In this document: one piece after another, positions 1 through 10,190 of the stretch
Numbering within the stretch: position 1 is the first letter of the stretch
Layout: every line of letters starts with the position of its first letter
DNA from: Photobacterium sp. TY1-4
GTDB taxonomy: Bacteria; Pseudomonadota; Gammaproteobacteria; Enterobacterales; Vibrionaceae
Reading direction: 5' to 3'
Assembly (NCBI RefSeq): GCF_025398175.1
Contig: NZ_CP099735.1
Coordinates: 1,178,001 to 1,242,000, forward strand
Length of the DNA: 64,000 nt
Notes under the pieces: generated by a model
What the model was told of the DNA's origin: nothing
Database searches by the model: none
Seen by the model: the letters and a program-made list of their open reading frames with translations, nothing else
Translations under genes and position numbers: made by a program

Positions 1-30
1 TCTTTTTTCATACATTCCTAGGAGTAAGCT

Positions 31-741
31 ATGGCTACCCCACATATCAATGCTGAACTTGGTGATTTTGCCGAAACGGTCCTGATGCCAGGCGATCCGC
101 TGCGCGCGAAATTCATTGCAGAAAACTTCCTGGAAGATGTAAAGCTGGTTTGCGACGTTCGCAACATGTTTGGTTACACCGGCACGTATAAAGGTAAGCC
201 GGTATCTGTGATGGGCCACGGGATGGGTATTCCGTCATGCTCTATTTATGTTCACGAGCTAATCAAAGATTTCGGCGTCAAGAACATCATCCGTATCGGT
301 AGCTGCGGCGCCGTACATGATGATGTGAAGCTGATGGACGTGATCATCGGGATGGGCGCCTCCACAGATTCCAAAGTCAACCGCATTCGCTTTAACAACC
401 ATGACTTCGCTGCAATTGCAGATTTCCACCTGCTGGAAACTGCGGTTAACCAAGCGCGCCTGCAAGACGTGCCGGTTCGCGTCGGCAACGTTTTCTCTGC
501 TGACCTGTTCTACAGCCCGGAAGCGGATCTGTTCGACAAGATGGAAAAACTTGGCATGCTGGGTGTCGACATGGAAGCTGCCGGTATCTACGGTGTGGCT
601 GCTGAGTTGGGTGCCAAGGCCCTGACGATTCTGACCGTCTCTGACCACATCAAACGTGGTGAGAAACTGAGCGCTGAAGATCGTCAGAAGTCGTTCGCTC
701 AGATGATGAATGTGGCACTGGAAACCGCCATCAACATCTAA
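31..741 (+). CDS. deoD: Purine nucleoside phosphorylase, DeoD type
   Basis: This cytosolic enzyme splits purine (deoxy)nucleosides with phosphate into the base and (deoxy)ribose-1-phosphate, in nucleoside salvage. The 236-aa product is close to the 239-aa E. coli DeoD as I recall it: the start [13 protein letters not shown], the early phosphate-binding stretch [29 protein letters not shown], the loop [21 protein letters not shown] (nucleoside binding) and TVSDHI with the catalytic Asp near the C terminus are all present. An AGGAGT ribosome site lies 7 bases before the ATG. It stands alone here, without the other deo genes, so it may be a second deoD copy. Family assignment is very secure. Confidence 0.97.
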   Translation: MATPHINAELGDFAETVLMPGDPLRAKFIAENFLEDVKLVCDVRNMFGYTGTYKGKPVSVMGHGMGIPSCSIYVHELIKDFGVKNIIRIGSCGAVHDDVKLMDVIIGMGASTDSKVNRIRFNNHDFAAIADFHLLETAVNQARLQDVPVRVGNVFSADLFYSPEADLFDKMEKLGMLGVDMEAAGIYGVAAELGAKALTILTVSDHIKRGEKLSAEDRQKSFAQMMNVALETAINI

Positions 742-1093
742 TCCTCGAAGCGGTTGTCGCCCCCCGATGCGGCGGCCGCGTTTTCCTTATCGCTATACGC
801 TGAGCCTGTTGAGCGTATAGCAATGAGAAAAACAGGGACATTAGTGTCGACAAGGATGCAGTCACTCCGCCGGGTCGCGGCTCAATATTTTGTAAAATGT
901 GGCGTCTTACACAATTTGAACTGGCGACGGGTCATGCCATCGCCAGCGAACCGACAGAATGAAGGCTGAGTTATCGTCTCTAATTACGCACTGAATAAGG
1001 GAAGCCTCTTTTATTCAGTGCCCTCCCTTCCCTTTCGATGTGGCTGCCGGGTACCCAGATGTAACCCAGGCACAAGGATAAGGTTAAGCTGGT
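742..1093. other. Gene-poor gap with two perfect inverted repeats
   Basis: No convincing gene is seen. The stretch holds two perfect inverted repeats: GCTATACGCT at 792-801 pairing with 812-821 across a 10-base loop, and GCACTGAATAA at 988-998 pairing with 1011-1021 across a 12-base loop. Neither is followed by a clear T run, so neither is a textbook intrinsic terminator. A plausible ribosome site (AAGGATAAGG) for the next gene lies at the right end. Confidence 0.6.
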
Positions 1094-2584
1094 ATGATCA
1101 AACCTCTGCACACGGATTGCAATGATGCCTTACTGCCGCCCGCTTGCGGCCACCTACAGCTTAATCATTGCAAAACCGTCGGTTGTCCCAACTTCGGGTC
1201 GGAAGACACCCGCCATTATGTTCTGCAACGCAATAATCCGAACCGGCCAACCCTGGTCTGCCGTGAATGCGGCGCTTTTCCGCCCATCCTGAACAACCAT
1301 GATGTCGCAGCCGAAGTCTCCCGCCTCAAACTGATGCAAAGCAGTGGCCTGCCAGCATGCAGCAATCCGGATTGTGAAAATCTCGGCCTGCCGGTCCTGA
1401 CCCACCGCCACCTGTACCATGCCTTTGGCTACAGCGGTGATCGACAGCGTTATCGTTGTAAATGCTGCCAGAGTACCTTTGTTGATCGCTGGTCAGGATT
1501 TAACGGCAAGAACCAGGTGCAACAAAAGCTGCTGGCGCTGTTGTTTACCGGCTATTCCGTACGGGATATCTGCCGCCGCCTCAGTATGAACCCGAAATCG
1601 TTTTACGATCAGCTGTCCCATATCGCCAGCCGCTGTCGCCGCCAGTTGTCGATGTTTGACGCCCGATTATTTAAACACGCGCATCAGTTGTCGCTGGCCT
1701 CCAACCTGGTGCCGCTGCAACCGAAAAGCGACAACGGAGTCAGCTGGATTGCCAGCTGCGAGGCCAATTCCGGCTATGTGGTCGGCCAGCATATCAATTA
1801 CCAACAGACGGATGTCGAGACCCCGTCGGATACCCACAACCCCTATCAGAATGATACCCGGTTCATGGCCGCGCCCGGAGCCCGCCTGGTTGAAGCCGCC
1901 CCACCCGCGCCTCAGGGAACACTGGCGCGCGTCGATGCCAAATACCGCGAGATCCTGTCCCGGCCCAATATGGAAGATCCACTCTCCAGCATGCCGCGGA
2001 TCAACTATCCGGCCAAAGGCTGTCTGATCCGCCTGCAATACACCGTTTATGCCCACTACCTGCATCTGGCCCAGATGCTGGAGCACAATGAGTCGCTGGC
2101 GATTTATATGCCGCAGGAAACCTTGCTGCGCTCTGCCTGTATCTCGGTGTTCATGGCGCGGATCAAAGCCAGGACGGTCCATCCGGTGTACGTCGAAGCG
2201 GACCGTGACTGGGAGCAAGGCCAGAAGGCCGGTCGCATTGATATTGTCCTGGTTGGCTGGTGGCGCGATCGCTGGGCCTTTACCCGCCAGGATGAGGTCA
2301 GCAAAGGGATCTGCCACTTAGGTGGCGAGAAGGACAATGAAGCCAAATGGCTTGAACTGGCCAGCTGGGACACCATTGGCGACTATCAGGATCGGTTCCA
2401 CGATCAGTTCTCGCAACTTGTTGACGAGCCCCGGCGTAAATTACGCCCGGCAGGCCTGCTGCCACTACTGGACATCTACCGGGCCTGGCATAACCTCTGC
2501 CGCCAGGACCGAACCGGCATGACCCCGGCCCAGCGGGTCGGGCTCACTTCAGCACCGCTCACCCTGGAGCAGTTGCTGAATTAA
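1094..2584 (+). CDS. Zinc-ribbon/HTH protein of unknown function
   Basis: I do not recognise a named family. The 496-aa protein opens with two tandem zinc-binding modules, each a C-x4-C knuckle followed by a CxxC: HCKTVGCPNFG then LVCRECG, and ACSNPDCENLG then YRCKCCQSTFV. This is the pattern of the IS1 InsA zinc domain. A helix-turn-helix-like segment follows (GYSVRDICRRLSMNPKSF, about residues 155-175). The C-terminal 300 residues show no motif I can name; a phrase such as WIASCEANSGYVVG faintly recalls the first strands of a transposase RNase-H fold. There are no terminal inverted repeats and the gene is intact and solitary, so a domesticated transposase or DNA-binding regulator is more likely than an active element. 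Confidence 0.8.
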   Translation: MIKPLHTDCNDALLPPACGHLQLNHCKTVGCPNFGSEDTRHYVLQRNNPNRPTLVCRECGAFPPILNNHDVAAEVSRLKLMQSSGLPACSNPDCENLGLPVLTHRHLYHAFGYSGDRQRYRCKCCQSTFVDRWSGFNGKNQVQQKLLALLFTGYSVRDICRRLSMNPKSFYDQLSHIASRCRRQLSMFDARLFKHAHQLSLASNLVPLQPKSDNGVSWIASCEANSGYVVGQHINYQQTDVETPSDTHNPYQNDTRFMAAPGARLVEAAPPAPQGTLARVDAKYREILSRPNMEDPLSSMPRINYPAKGCLIRLQYTVYAHYLHLAQMLEHNESLAIYMPQETLLRSACISVFMARIKARTVHPVYVEADRDWEQGQKAGRIDIVLVGWWRDRWAFTRQDEVSKGICHLGGEKDNEAKWLELASWDTIGDYQDRFHDQFSQLVDEPRRKLRPAGLLPLLDIYRAWHNLCRQDRTGMTPAQRVGLTSAPLTLEQLLN

Positions 2585-2896
2585 GTCATCAGCGCATCGT
2601 GGCAAGCACGGCTGCCCGATGCGCGCAGTTGCAAAAGAGCGCAGCCGGAACATCCCGGCTGTTGACCTGCTGCCAGTAGCCTCCCCCCCTCAATGTCACA
2701 ACGGCAAGAGCCAGCTGCCGAATCTGAAACATGCAAATCGGCGCCAGTGATTATCCCCACCCGCCGTTTCTTTACAATTAACATTTTCTTTGCAATTGAG
2801 ATCAACTTTCCTTCTCGAATCAGGATGAATCGAATTGATAATCCCCTAAGATGTATCTACAACAGATAAAAAGGAATGAATTGAGGGGAATGGAGT
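2585..2896. other. Intergenic region upstream of the hybrid kinase gene
   Basis: No gene is supported. An inverted repeat GCGCATCG (2592-2599) pairs with 2617-2624 just after the previous stop codon and could be a hairpin, but lacks a T run. A 13-base direct repeat TTTCTTT(A/G)CAATT occurs at 2767-2779 and 2785-2797 (period 18) in the AT-richer half, where a promoter for the next gene would be expected. Confidence 0.5.
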
Positions 2897-5797
2897 TTGA
2901 GTAGGTTACTCCCTAACAAAATTAAGCCAATTCTGATGGCCAGTATGCTGACCGTCGGCATTTTACCCGCCTTATTCTATGGCTGGGCCAGTAACGACAA
3001 AATGTCCTCCGTGGCGCTGTCGAATATTTCGCAGGGGTTAAGCTACCGCAACGAGTTAGCCGCCCATAATATCGAAAACTTAATTGCCAAACGCCTGCTC
3101 TGGCTGCGCACGCTGGCCAACTCACCCATTTCGGAATTCAAGCATTATCAAACCACCGACGGCCAATCTCTGCTCAAACACTATTTTACGGATCATACTG
3201 CCGTCGATCCGGCCTTTTCTGCGATCTTTCTGTTAGAAAACGGTCCCCAAGGCTATCAGATCACCGAATCCTGCCATAGTGCCAAGCTTCCAACCGTCCT
3301 CAACGATCTGAGCCGTACCAACGGCCCGTCGATCACGCAGATCCTGGCGCAACTCTCCGCCTCCGGGCAGCAGGTCTATCTCTCGCAGCCGTTTGACCTG
3401 AATCAGAAACCTTATCTGTATTTGATCACGCCGATCAAACAGAGTACTGAACGCCAGCCGACCTTACTGGCCGTGCGCTATGAACTGTCGGATATTAACG
3501 ATAACCTGAAGCATCTGGACAACCAGAGTAAGGACAAAGATTACGTCTTTCTGATCAATGGTAACGGCAATATCATTCTGTCCGGCCATCACCAGGGCTT
3601 TAACCTGCAGGGGTTTGATGATTTTCACAAACGGTACAATCAGCAAACCCCAACGCCAGATCAAAGTCGGGTGCTGTCTTATGATGACTACTACAACGAC
3701 GAGCAAATCGCCGTCATCACCCGCTTAAGCACCCAGGCAGACGCCCCCCAACTCAACTGGTCGCTGGTCTCGATCACTCCGAAAGATATCGCCCTGCAGG
3801 ATGTCATTTATCTCAACCGGTATTTTCTCATCGCCCTGTTGCTCAATGCCGGGATCGTGATTGTGCTGTCTTTCGCGTTGACGCGCCGCATCACCCATCC
3901 TCTGGCCAAACTGTCCCGGATGGCTGCACGGTTCAAACTGGGCGATTACAGCGCCAATCCGCCGATCCAGGGTCCCCATGAGTTTCAGGTCCTGCATGAT
4001 GCGCTGAACCAAGGCGCAGAGCGAATTTCTAACGACAACAAACGTCTCAACCAGGCACTGCGAAAAACCGAAGCCGCTGACCGCGCAAAATCAGCGTTTC
4101 TGGCGAACTTGTCCCACGAAATTCGCACGCCGATGAACGGCATGCTGGGACTGTCCCAGCTGCTGCTGAAAACCGATTTATCGGCGGAGCAGGAAAAGCA
4201 TATCCGCACCCTGCTGGAATCCGGCAAACACCTGATGTCCCTGCTCAATGACATTCTCGATTTTTCCAAAATTGAGCAAGGCCAGCTCAAGCTGGACAGA
4301 ACCAACTTTTGTTTCACCGATCTGGTCGGCACCGTCGAGAGTATCTTTTATCCGCTGGCGATGGAGAAAGGGATCCTGTTCGATGTCCATTGTCACTTTA
4401 ATGCCAACAACTGGTATTTTGCCGATAAGTCCCGACTGCGGCAGATTCTATTCAACCTGGTGAATAACGCGATCAAATTCACCGAGCAAGGTCAGGTCGA
4501 AGTCATTCTCAACATGGAAGACGGCCGGGAAGCCGGCGAGTGCTGTCTGACGATTCACGTCAAAGACACCGGTATCGGCATTGCCCCAGAGCGGATGAAA
4601 CAGATTTTCGATCCGTTCGTTCAAGCGGAAGCTTCGACCAGCCGCCGCTTCGGCGGCACCGGGCTGGGACTGAGCATCGTCAAACAGCTGACCCAACAAA
4701 TGAACGGGGAAGTCCGGATTGACAGCACGCCGGGGGTCGGTTCGACTTTCACCGTCACCCTGATGATCCACGAAGGCCAGTACATCGAAACCGAAAAAGA
4801 GCTCATTCATATTACCCCCAGCACGTTCCAGGGCCTGAAAGTCCTGATTGTGGAAGACAATCACCTCAACGTCTTGATCATCGACGCGTTCCTCAAACAA
4901 CGGGGATTCATGACCGAAGTGGCGGAAAACGGTGCCAAAGCACTGGAAATCCTAGAACGGGAGTTCTTCGATGTGATCCTGATGGATAACCATATGCCGG
5001 TGATGGACGGCATTGAAGCAACCGAGCAAATCCGGGCCATGGATTCGCCGGTCAGTCAGACGCCGATTTTTGCCTGTACCGCAGATGTCTTCGAGGAAAC
5101 ACAACGAAATATGATTGCAGCCGGAGTCGACTGCGTGATCACCAAACCGCTGGATGAGCAGAAGCTGCTGGACGCCTTACAAAACTTCAAGCACAAGATC
5201 ACCTATATGGCGATGCTGCGCAAAACCCATGCACAGGAAACAGCCTTAAACGATGCACTGTTAACAGCCCCAGCCATCCCTGAGGCCATGTGGCAATCCG
5301 ACGGCGCGAACCTGGCCGGACAAGGCGCACCAAACGAGCCCCTGACCCAGGTGACCCCAGTGGCCCCGGAGATTCCGGCAACCGTGCCGGTCGACCAGAT
5401 GAATCCCGACAGTCCTCGTGAACCCGCTCAAATTGCGGCCAATTTTGCAGATCAGTTTGAGCACATCAACATTGATGAATTGCTGGATATGATGGATCAG
5501 GATCTGGACGTGATTATGCAGTTTTTGCAGATTTTTGCCGAAGAGCACAGCCAGGATCCAGAAAAGCTCCAGGTTGCATTGGATGACAATGATCGTGACC
5601 GTGCGATCCTGATCAGCCACTCGCTCAAAGGCGCATCAGGCAGTATCGGGGCGCAGTCTGTCCAGCAGGCCGCCCTGCTGATTGAGAAGAAACTCAAAGC
5701 CGGTGAGCAGCCCACGAGTGACGATTTGGCCCAGCTCAGCGACCGGCTGCGTTTGCTGGTCGACGAAATTCACCAGCAGCTGGAGATCACCCCTTAA
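2897..5797 (+). CDS. Hybrid sensor histidine kinase with REC and HPt domains
   Basis: This is an inner-membrane phosphorelay kinase of 966 aa. The order is: a membrane helix near residues 10-28, a periplasmic sensor region of about 275 residues, a second helix near 306-330 ([19 protein letters not shown]), a HAMP-like linker, a HisKA domain with phospho-acceptor His407 in [12 protein letters not shown], and a HATPase domain with N box [12 protein letters not shown]1 DTGIGIAP and G2 [10 protein letters not shown] receiver follows with Asp697 ([11 protein letters not shown]), then a Pro/Ala-rich linker and an HPt domain with His908 in [11 protein letters not shown]. The layout resembles tripartite kinases such as BarA, TorS or ArcB, but the ligand is not evident. 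The start is a TTG behind a purine-rich stretch (GAGGGG). No response regulator gene adjoins it. Confidence 0.93.
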   Translation: MSRLLPNKIKPILMASMLTVGILPALFYGWASNDKMSSVALSNISQGLSYRNELAAHNIENLIAKRLLWLRTLANSPISEFKHYQTTDGQSLLKHYFTDHTAVDPAFSAIFLLENGPQGYQITESCHSAKLPTVLNDLSRTNGPSITQILAQLSASGQQVYLSQPFDLNQKPYLYLITPIKQSTERQPTLLAVRYELSDINDNLKHLDNQSKDKDYVFLINGNGNIILSGHHQGFNLQGFDDFHKRYNQQTPTPDQSRVLSYDDYYNDEQIAVITRLSTQADAPQLNWSLVSITPKDIALQDVIYLNRYFLIALLLNAGIVIVLSFALTRRITHPLAKLSRMAARFKLGDYSANPPIQGPHEFQVLHDALNQGAERISNDNKRLNQALRKTEAADRAKSAFLANLSHEIRTPMNGMLGLSQLLLKTDLSAEQEKHIRTLLESGKHLMSLLNDILDFSKIEQGQLKLDRTNFCFTDLVGTVESIFYPLAMEKGILFDVHCHFNANNWYFADKSRLRQILFNLVNNAIKFTEQGQVEVILNMEDGREAGECCLTIHVKDTGIGIAPERMKQIFDPFVQAEASTSRRFGGTGLGLSIVKQLTQQMNGEVRIDSTPGVGSTFTVTLMIHEGQYIETEKELIHITPSTFQGLKVLIVEDNHLNVLIIDAFLKQRGFMTEVAENGAKALEILEREFFDVILMDNHMPVMDGIEATEQIRAMDSPVSQTPIFACTADVFEETQRNMIAAGVDCVITKPLDEQKLLDALQNFKHKITYMAMLRKTHAQETALNDALLTAPAIPEAMWQSDGANLAGQGAPNEPLTQVTPVAPEIPATVPVDQMNPDSPREPAQIAANFADQFEHINIDELLDMMDQDLDVIMQFLQIFAEEHSQDPEKLQVALDDNDRDRAILISHSLKGASGSIGAQSVQQAALLIEKKLKAGEQPTSDDLAQLSDRLRLLVDEIHQQLEITP

Positions 5798-5811
5798 TCG
5801 CGCGCCGCCTC

Positions 5812-5840
5812 ATCACAGCGTGAGATTATCACAGCGTGAG
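5812..5840. repeat. Short direct repeat after the hybrid kinase gene
   Basis: ATCACAGCGTGAG occurs twice, at 5812-5824 and 5828-5840 (period 16). Each copy contains the small palindrome TCAC-AG-CGTGA. It lies between two convergent genes and its role is unknown. Confidence 0.6.
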
Positions 5841-5909
5841 AAAGCGGCCCCGCAAAACTAATGAACATGACCCATTAGCCATGAACCATAAACCAAAGCG
5901 CGCCGGGCA

Positions 5910-7508
5910 TTATTTCAGGCCCAGCCGCTTTGCCAACCGGTGCAGATTTCCGCTGTCCACCCCGAGCTGACGCGCTGTTGCAGCCCAGTTATCTTGATTG
6001 TGCGCCAGGGCTTCACGAATGAAATGGGTCTGAAAGGCATCCGTCGCCTCCCGCAGCCCAGTGCCGAATCCGTTCGGGTGCATCATGGCACTTGCTGAGG
6101 CCTGGCGGTTTGCGCGATCGGGCCAACGAACGGCACCGTACCGATGCCCGTCAACTTCAGCCGCCCCATGCTCACTTGCCGCAGCAGAAAAATTAAAATG
6201 CTGCGGTAAAATCTGTGGCGCATCAGTACCATACGCCGCCCGGGCCAGAATCGCCGCCCGGTGGATCGCATGCTCCAGCTCGCGGACATTCCCCGGCCAG
6301 TGATATTGGCTCAAACGTGCCAATCCCGCCGGGCTGAGTCGCAAGCTTCTCACGCCCAGCTTCACCCGGCACTTTTCGAGAAAAAATCCGGCCAGCAGCG
6401 CAATATCATCGCCCCGCTCGCGCAGCGGGACCACATGCAGCGGGAATACACTGAGACGATGGTACAAATCGGCCCGGAAACGGCCTTCCACCACTTCTTG
6501 CTTCAAGTCTTTATTCGTTGCAGCAATGATGCGAACATTCACTTTCAGGCTGCGATCATCGCCGATCCGCTGTAAATCACCATACTGGATCACCCGCAGC
6601 AACTTGGCTTGCAAGGCCAATGGCAACTCGCCGATTTCATCGAGGAATAAGGTTCCCTCGTTGGCCATTTCAAACTTGCCGCTCCGGTTGCTGATGGCCC
6701 CGGTAAACGCCCCTTTCACATGACCAAACAGTTCACTTTCCGCCACCGACTCCGGCAACGCGGCGCAGTTGAGATACACCAACGGCTTTGCAGCGCGATC
6801 GGACTGGCGATGGATCCCCTTGGCCACCAGTTCTTTGCCCACCCCGGTTTCCCCCAGGATCAACACGTTAAGATCAGAGCTGGCCACGACATCCATTTCG
6901 TTTTTCAAGGCCGCCATCGGGGCCGACTGGCCAATCATCTCCTGATGATCGGTGTCGCCCAGGTTGCCCAGCGGCTGCGGCGTCGGACTGCCCGCCGCCT
7001 CTTTCTCCAGTTGTTCCATCATCAGCGCATTACTCAGCGACACCGCCGCCAGCGCGCTCAGTGTCCGCAGGTCCTGATCGCTGAATTCCAGAAACGCCCG
7101 GGTATCGAAACTGTCAATGGTCAGCGCCCCAATCAGATGATCATCCGCCATCAACGGCAGGCCGATACAGGCGTGAACCTTCAAATCCTCATCCTGGTTC
7201 GGGATCAGGCCGTCAAACGGATCGGGCAAATCACTGTCGGCCGGAAACCGCACCACATCGCCCGCCCGGGCAATGGCTTCCAGGCGCGGATGCGCGGCCA
7301 AGTCAAACCGCCGTCCGAGTACATCGGGCAACAGGCCATCGATCGCCAGCGGGATAAACTGCTGGCCACGGAACGCCAGCAGGGCCGACGCATCACAGTT
7401 CAACGTCTGGCGAATGGTCCTGAGCAGGCGGTGAAACCGATCCTGGGTCGAAATACTGGTGGTCAGGTCTAAAGCGATGTGGGTGAAATCCCGGGGCGGC
7501 AGCACCAT
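5910..7508 (-). CDS. norR: NorR, NO-responsive sigma-54 activator
   Basis: NorR senses nitric oxide through a non-haem iron in its N-terminal GAF domain and then activates sigma-54 transcription of NO reductase genes. The protein shows the GAF region ([23 protein letters not shown]-like [20 protein letters not shown]), an AAA+ domain with Walker A GETGVGKE, an intact GAFTGA loop and Walker [12 protein letters not shown], and a C-terminal Fis-type HTH ([19 protein letters not shown]). The start MVLPPRDF was chosen because it aligns residue for residue in length with the E. coli NorR N terminus and has GGAG 8 bases upstream; an upstream in-frame ATG at 7526 is the alternative. It is divergent from the NO reductase gene, the classical arrangement. 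Confidence 0.95.
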   Translation of the reverse strand: MVLPPRDFTHIALDLTTSISTQDRFHRLLRTIRQTLNCDASALLAFRGQQFIPLAIDGLLPDVLGRRFDLAAHPRLEAIARAGDVVRFPADSDLPDPFDGLIPNQDEDLKVHACIGLPLMADDHLIGALTIDSFDTRAFLEFSDQDLRTLSALAAVSLSNALMMEQLEKEAAGSPTPQPLGNLGDTDHQEMIGQSAPMAALKNEMDVVASSDLNVLILGETGVGKELVAKGIHRQSDRAAKPLVYLNCAALPESVAESELFGHVKGAFTGAISNRSGKFEMANEGTLFLDEIGELPLALQAKLLRVIQYGDLQRIGDDRSLKVNVRIIAATNKDLKQEVVEGRFRADLYHRLSVFPLHVVPLRERGDDIALLAGFFLEKCRVKLGVRSLRLSPAGLARLSQYHWPGNVRELEHAIHRAAILARAAYGTDAPQILPQHFNFSAAASEHGAAEVDGHRYGAVRWPDRANRQASASAMMHPNGFGTGLREATDAFQTHFIREALAHNQDNWAATARQLGVDSGNLHRLAKRLGLK

Positions 7509-7566
7509 ACGTTGAACTCCATTCATTGTTGAGCCGGTTCCCAGCTTAGAAGTCCGTGATGAAAGT

Positions 7567-7621
7567 GTCAATTAGACAATCTGGTGTGAAATTGACAAAT
7601 ATCAAAGAATGTCATTTCGAC
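7567..7621. promoter_or_regulatory. Three NorR enhancer sites
   Basis: Three sites fit the NorR pattern GT-N7-AC: GTCAATTAGAC at 7567-7577, GTGAAATTGAC at 7586-7596 and GTCATTTCGAC at 7611-7621. Three enhancer copies upstream of the norVW promoter are known for E. coli NorR, so both number and sequence agree. They sit about 45-100 bases upstream of the -24/-12 promoter, a normal distance for enhancer binding. Confidence 0.85.
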
Positions 7622-7665
7622 ATCAATACAAAAATAAACCCCTTTAAAATCAATAAAATAAAAAC

Positions 7666-7680
7666 TGGCACATTCTTTGT
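7666..7680 (+). promoter_or_regulatory. Sigma-54 promoter of the NO reductase operon
   Basis: TGGCAC-N5-TTGT gives the invariant GG of the -24 element (7667-7668) and exact 10-base spacing to the -12 element, where the usual GC is GT (7679-7680). The location, just upstream of the NO reductase gene and downstream of three NorR sites, supports the call in spite of the -12 mismatch. Confidence 0.8.
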
Positions 7681-7720
7681 TTATATGAGTTCACGATCCA
7701 TTCAAAAAGAGAACTCAGAG

Positions 7721-9994
7721 ATGACGAAACAAAAACTATCGATTATCTCGCTACTGATCGTCTGCATAGCCTCCTTCACGGTTCTGCTCAGCATCGGCAG
7801 CGATATTTACCGGGAAGCGCCCCCAATTCCAACCCAGGTCGTCAGCACCCAAGGAGAGGTGATCTACACCAAGGCAGACATTCAACAGGGCCAGCTGGTC
7901 TGGCGTTCGATGGGCGGCCATCAGCTGGGCTCGATTTGGGGCCACGGCTCCTATATCGCCCCGGACTGGACGGCTGACTGGCTGCACCGCGAAGCCGACA
8001 ACTGGCTGGAAATAGCGGCGCAGGAAACTTTCGGTCAACCCTTTGCGCAGCTCTCCGGCAGCCAGCAAGCTGGTCTGGAGCAGGCACTGCGGGAAGACAT
8101 CCGCCCGAATAACTACAATCCGAACACCGGCATCATCACCCTTTCTGAACGTCGTTCCGATGCCATCGCACAAGTGCAGCAGCACTACATCGGCCTGTTT
8201 GGTGACGATCCGGCCTGGCAGCCCCTGCGGAAAGATTACGCCATGAAAGAAGGCACCGTCTCGACCGCTGAGCGCCGCCAGCAACTGACCGCTTTCTTCT
8301 TCTGGAGTGCCTGGGCTGCCGGAACGGAGCGTGTCGATCAAGATTACACCTACACCAACAACTGGCCTTATGATCCGGTGTTGGGCAATACTCCGACTTC
8401 CAACAACGTTGTCTGGTCGATCCTGAGTGTGGTCGTGCTGATCGCCGGCGTCGGTGCGTTGGCCTGGTATCACGCAGCGCTGAAACATGAACCACTGCCG
8501 ACACCGCCCAGCGAAGATCCCCTGTTTGACAGCAAACCAACACCGTCGCAAAAAGCGGTTGGTAAATACTTCCTGACCGCAGTCGGCCTGTTCCTACTGC
8601 AAGTGTTCCTCGGCGGCATCACCGCCCACTACGGTGTTGAAGGCCAGGACTTCTACGGCATCCCGCTGTCTGAAATTCTGCCTTATTCCGTCACCCGCAC
8701 CTGGCATACCCAACTGGCAGTGTTCTGGATTGCGACCGCCTGGCTCGGGACCGGCCTCTACATCGCCCCGGCGCTGTCCGGCCATGAACCGAAATTCCAG
8801 CGCCAGGGCGTCAATGTGCTGTGGGTAGCCCTGGTTGTGGTTGTCCTCGGCTCCATGGCCGGTGAATGGCTGGCGGTCCAACAATACTTCGATCTCGATA
8901 CCAGCTATCTGATTGGCCATCAGGGTCAGGAATACATCGATTTGGGCCGGATTTGGCAGGTATTGCTGCTGGTTGGTCTGCTGATCTGGCTGGCGCTGGT
9001 CACCCGTTCCATTCGCCCGGCCCTGTCACAGCAAGGCGACATGCGCGCGGTGATCTGGGTGCTGTATGCCTCTTGTGTCGCGATTGGCCTGTTCTATGGT
9101 GCCGGTCTGTTCCAGGGCAAACACACCAACCTGGCGATTGCCGAATACTGGCGCTGGTGGGTGGTTCACCTGTGGGTTGAAGGCTTCTTTGAAACCTTTG
9201 CGACGTCCGTCATTGCCCTGATGTTTGTCCGCCTCGGCCTGGTTCGCGCCGCCACCGCCAACAGCGCCGTGCTGTTTGCCACCGTGGTCTTTCTGACCGG
9301 CGGTCTGATCGGAACCCTGCACCACCTGTACTTCACCGGGACGCCAACCCCTGTAATTGCCTGGGGCGCGATTTTCTCAGCGCTTGAAGTGGTGCCGCTG
9401 GCACTGATTGGATTCGAAGCCGTAGAAAGCTACCGGATGCGTAATGCCACCGAGTGGATGCGTCGCTATAAATGGGCCATTATGTTCTTCGTCGCGACCG
9501 CATTCTGGAACCTGTTCGGGGCCGGTGTCCTTGGCTTCCTGATCAACCCACCGGTCTCGCTGTACTTTATCCAGGGCCTGAACACCACAGCAACCCACGG
9601 TCACGGTGCATTCATGGGCGTTTACGGTATGCTGGGCATTGGATTGATGCTGTTCTGCCTGCGGGGCCTCGCCGGGGAAGCCAAAGGCTGGGATGACAAG
9701 TGGCTCAAGTGGGCATTCTGGTCGCTCAACATTGGCTTGGCTGCAATGCTGCTGATGTCGCTGTTGCCGGTCGGCCTGGTTCAGTTCTTCGCGGTCATCG
9801 ACCATGGCTACTGGTTCGCCCGCTCGCCAGAAGTGATGCACAGCCCGCTGGTTGAGACCCTGATCTGGCTGCGGATGCCCGGAGATATGCTGTTCGGTGC
9901 CGGCGGGATCTTCCTCGGTCTGTTCCTTTTCAAGCTGGTCATGAGCGCCATCAAGCGAGGCACCGGCAAAGAAACGGAGGCCCTGTCATCATGA
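7721..9994 (+). CDS. norB: Quinol-dependent nitric oxide reductase (qNOR)
   Basis: This inner-membrane enzyme reduces 2 NO to N2O with electrons from quinol, detoxifying NO. The 757-aa length and the N-terminal extension (IYTKADIQQGQLVWRSMGG, GSIWGHGSYIAPDWTADWLH) mark the single-subunit qNOR/NorZ type, in which a cytochrome-c-like domain without haem is fused to the catalytic NorB part. Haem and iron ligands are seen in RTWHTQLAVFW, WWVVHLWVEGFFE, GTLHHLYFTGTP and THGHGAFMGVYG, and about fourteen membrane helices are apparent. The start at MTKQKLSIIS places a short cytoplasmic end before helix 1; the open frame extends 55 codons upstream but that would cover the promoter and NorR sites. The stop overlaps the next ORF. 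Confidence 0.96.
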   Translation: MTKQKLSIISLLIVCIASFTVLLSIGSDIYREAPPIPTQVVSTQGEVIYTKADIQQGQLVWRSMGGHQLGSIWGHGSYIAPDWTADWLHREADNWLEIAAQETFGQPFAQLSGSQQAGLEQALREDIRPNNYNPNTGIITLSERRSDAIAQVQQHYIGLFGDDPAWQPLRKDYAMKEGTVSTAERRQQLTAFFFWSAWAAGTERVDQDYTYTNNWPYDPVLGNTPTSNNVVWSILSVVVLIAGVGALAWYHAALKHEPLPTPPSEDPLFDSKPTPSQKAVGKYFLTAVGLFLLQVFLGGITAHYGVEGQDFYGIPLSEILPYSVTRTWHTQLAVFWIATAWLGTGLYIAPALSGHEPKFQRQGVNVLWVALVVVVLGSMAGEWLAVQQYFDLDTSYLIGHQGQEYIDLGRIWQVLLLVGLLIWLALVTRSIRPALSQQGDMRAVIWVLYASCVAIGLFYGAGLFQGKHTNLAIAEYWRWWVVHLWVEGFFETFATSVIALMFVRLGLVRAATANSAVLFATVVFLTGGLIGTLHHLYFTGTPTPVIAWGAIFSALEVVPLALIGFEAVESYRMRNATEWMRRYKWAIMFFVATAFWNLFGAGVLGFLINPPVSLYFIQGLNTTATHGHGAFMGVYGMLGIGLMLFCLRGLAGEAKGWDDKWLKWAFWSLNIGLAAMLLMSLLPVGLVQFFAVIDHGYWFARSPEVMHSPLVETLIWLRMPGDMLFGAGGIFLGLFLFKLVMSAIKRGTGKETEALSS

Positions 9995-10134
9995 GCACAT
10001 CTGTTCAGGCGACCATCCAAATGACCCTGGCCTCCGGCGGGATCATCCTGGGTATCGCGGTGATGGGCAGCCTGCCGCAACTGCTCATTCAACTGACTTA
10101 TGAACTGGGGTGGAACGTCACTGCCTCTATATAA
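9991..10134 (+). CDS. 47-aa membrane ORF coupled to norB
   Basis: A short ORF starts inside the norB stop codon (ATGA overlap at 9991-9994), the usual sign of translational coupling. The product starts MSTSVQATIQMTLASGG and carries one hydrophobic stretch (GIILGIAVMGSLPQLLIQL, roughly residues 17-35), so a single-pass membrane peptide is predicted. I do not recognise the family. By position it could be a small subunit or assembly factor of the NO reductase, as small membrane peptides accompany other haem-copper oxidases, but this is inference. The stop at 10134 is 56 bases before the next gene. Confidence 0.6.
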   Translation: MSTSVQATIQMTLASGGIILGIAVMGSLPQLLIQLTYELGWNVTASI

Positions 10135-10190
10135 CCTCCGCCCGGGTCGACACGCCGTCGGCCCGGGCTGTTTACCGGGAACCTGTATTT

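Noticed and set aside
754..969. Possible 71-aa protein after deoD
   Set aside because: No ribosome site, covers a perfect inverted repeat, composition unlike a protein, no recognisable motif.
1094..2584. Complete insertion sequence
   Set aside because: No terminal inverted repeats, target duplication or second transposase frame around the zinc-ribbon gene.
7556..7720. Upstream extension of the NO reductase by 55 residues
   Set aside because: It would overlap the NorR sites and sigma-54 promoter and lacks similarity to qNOR N termini.
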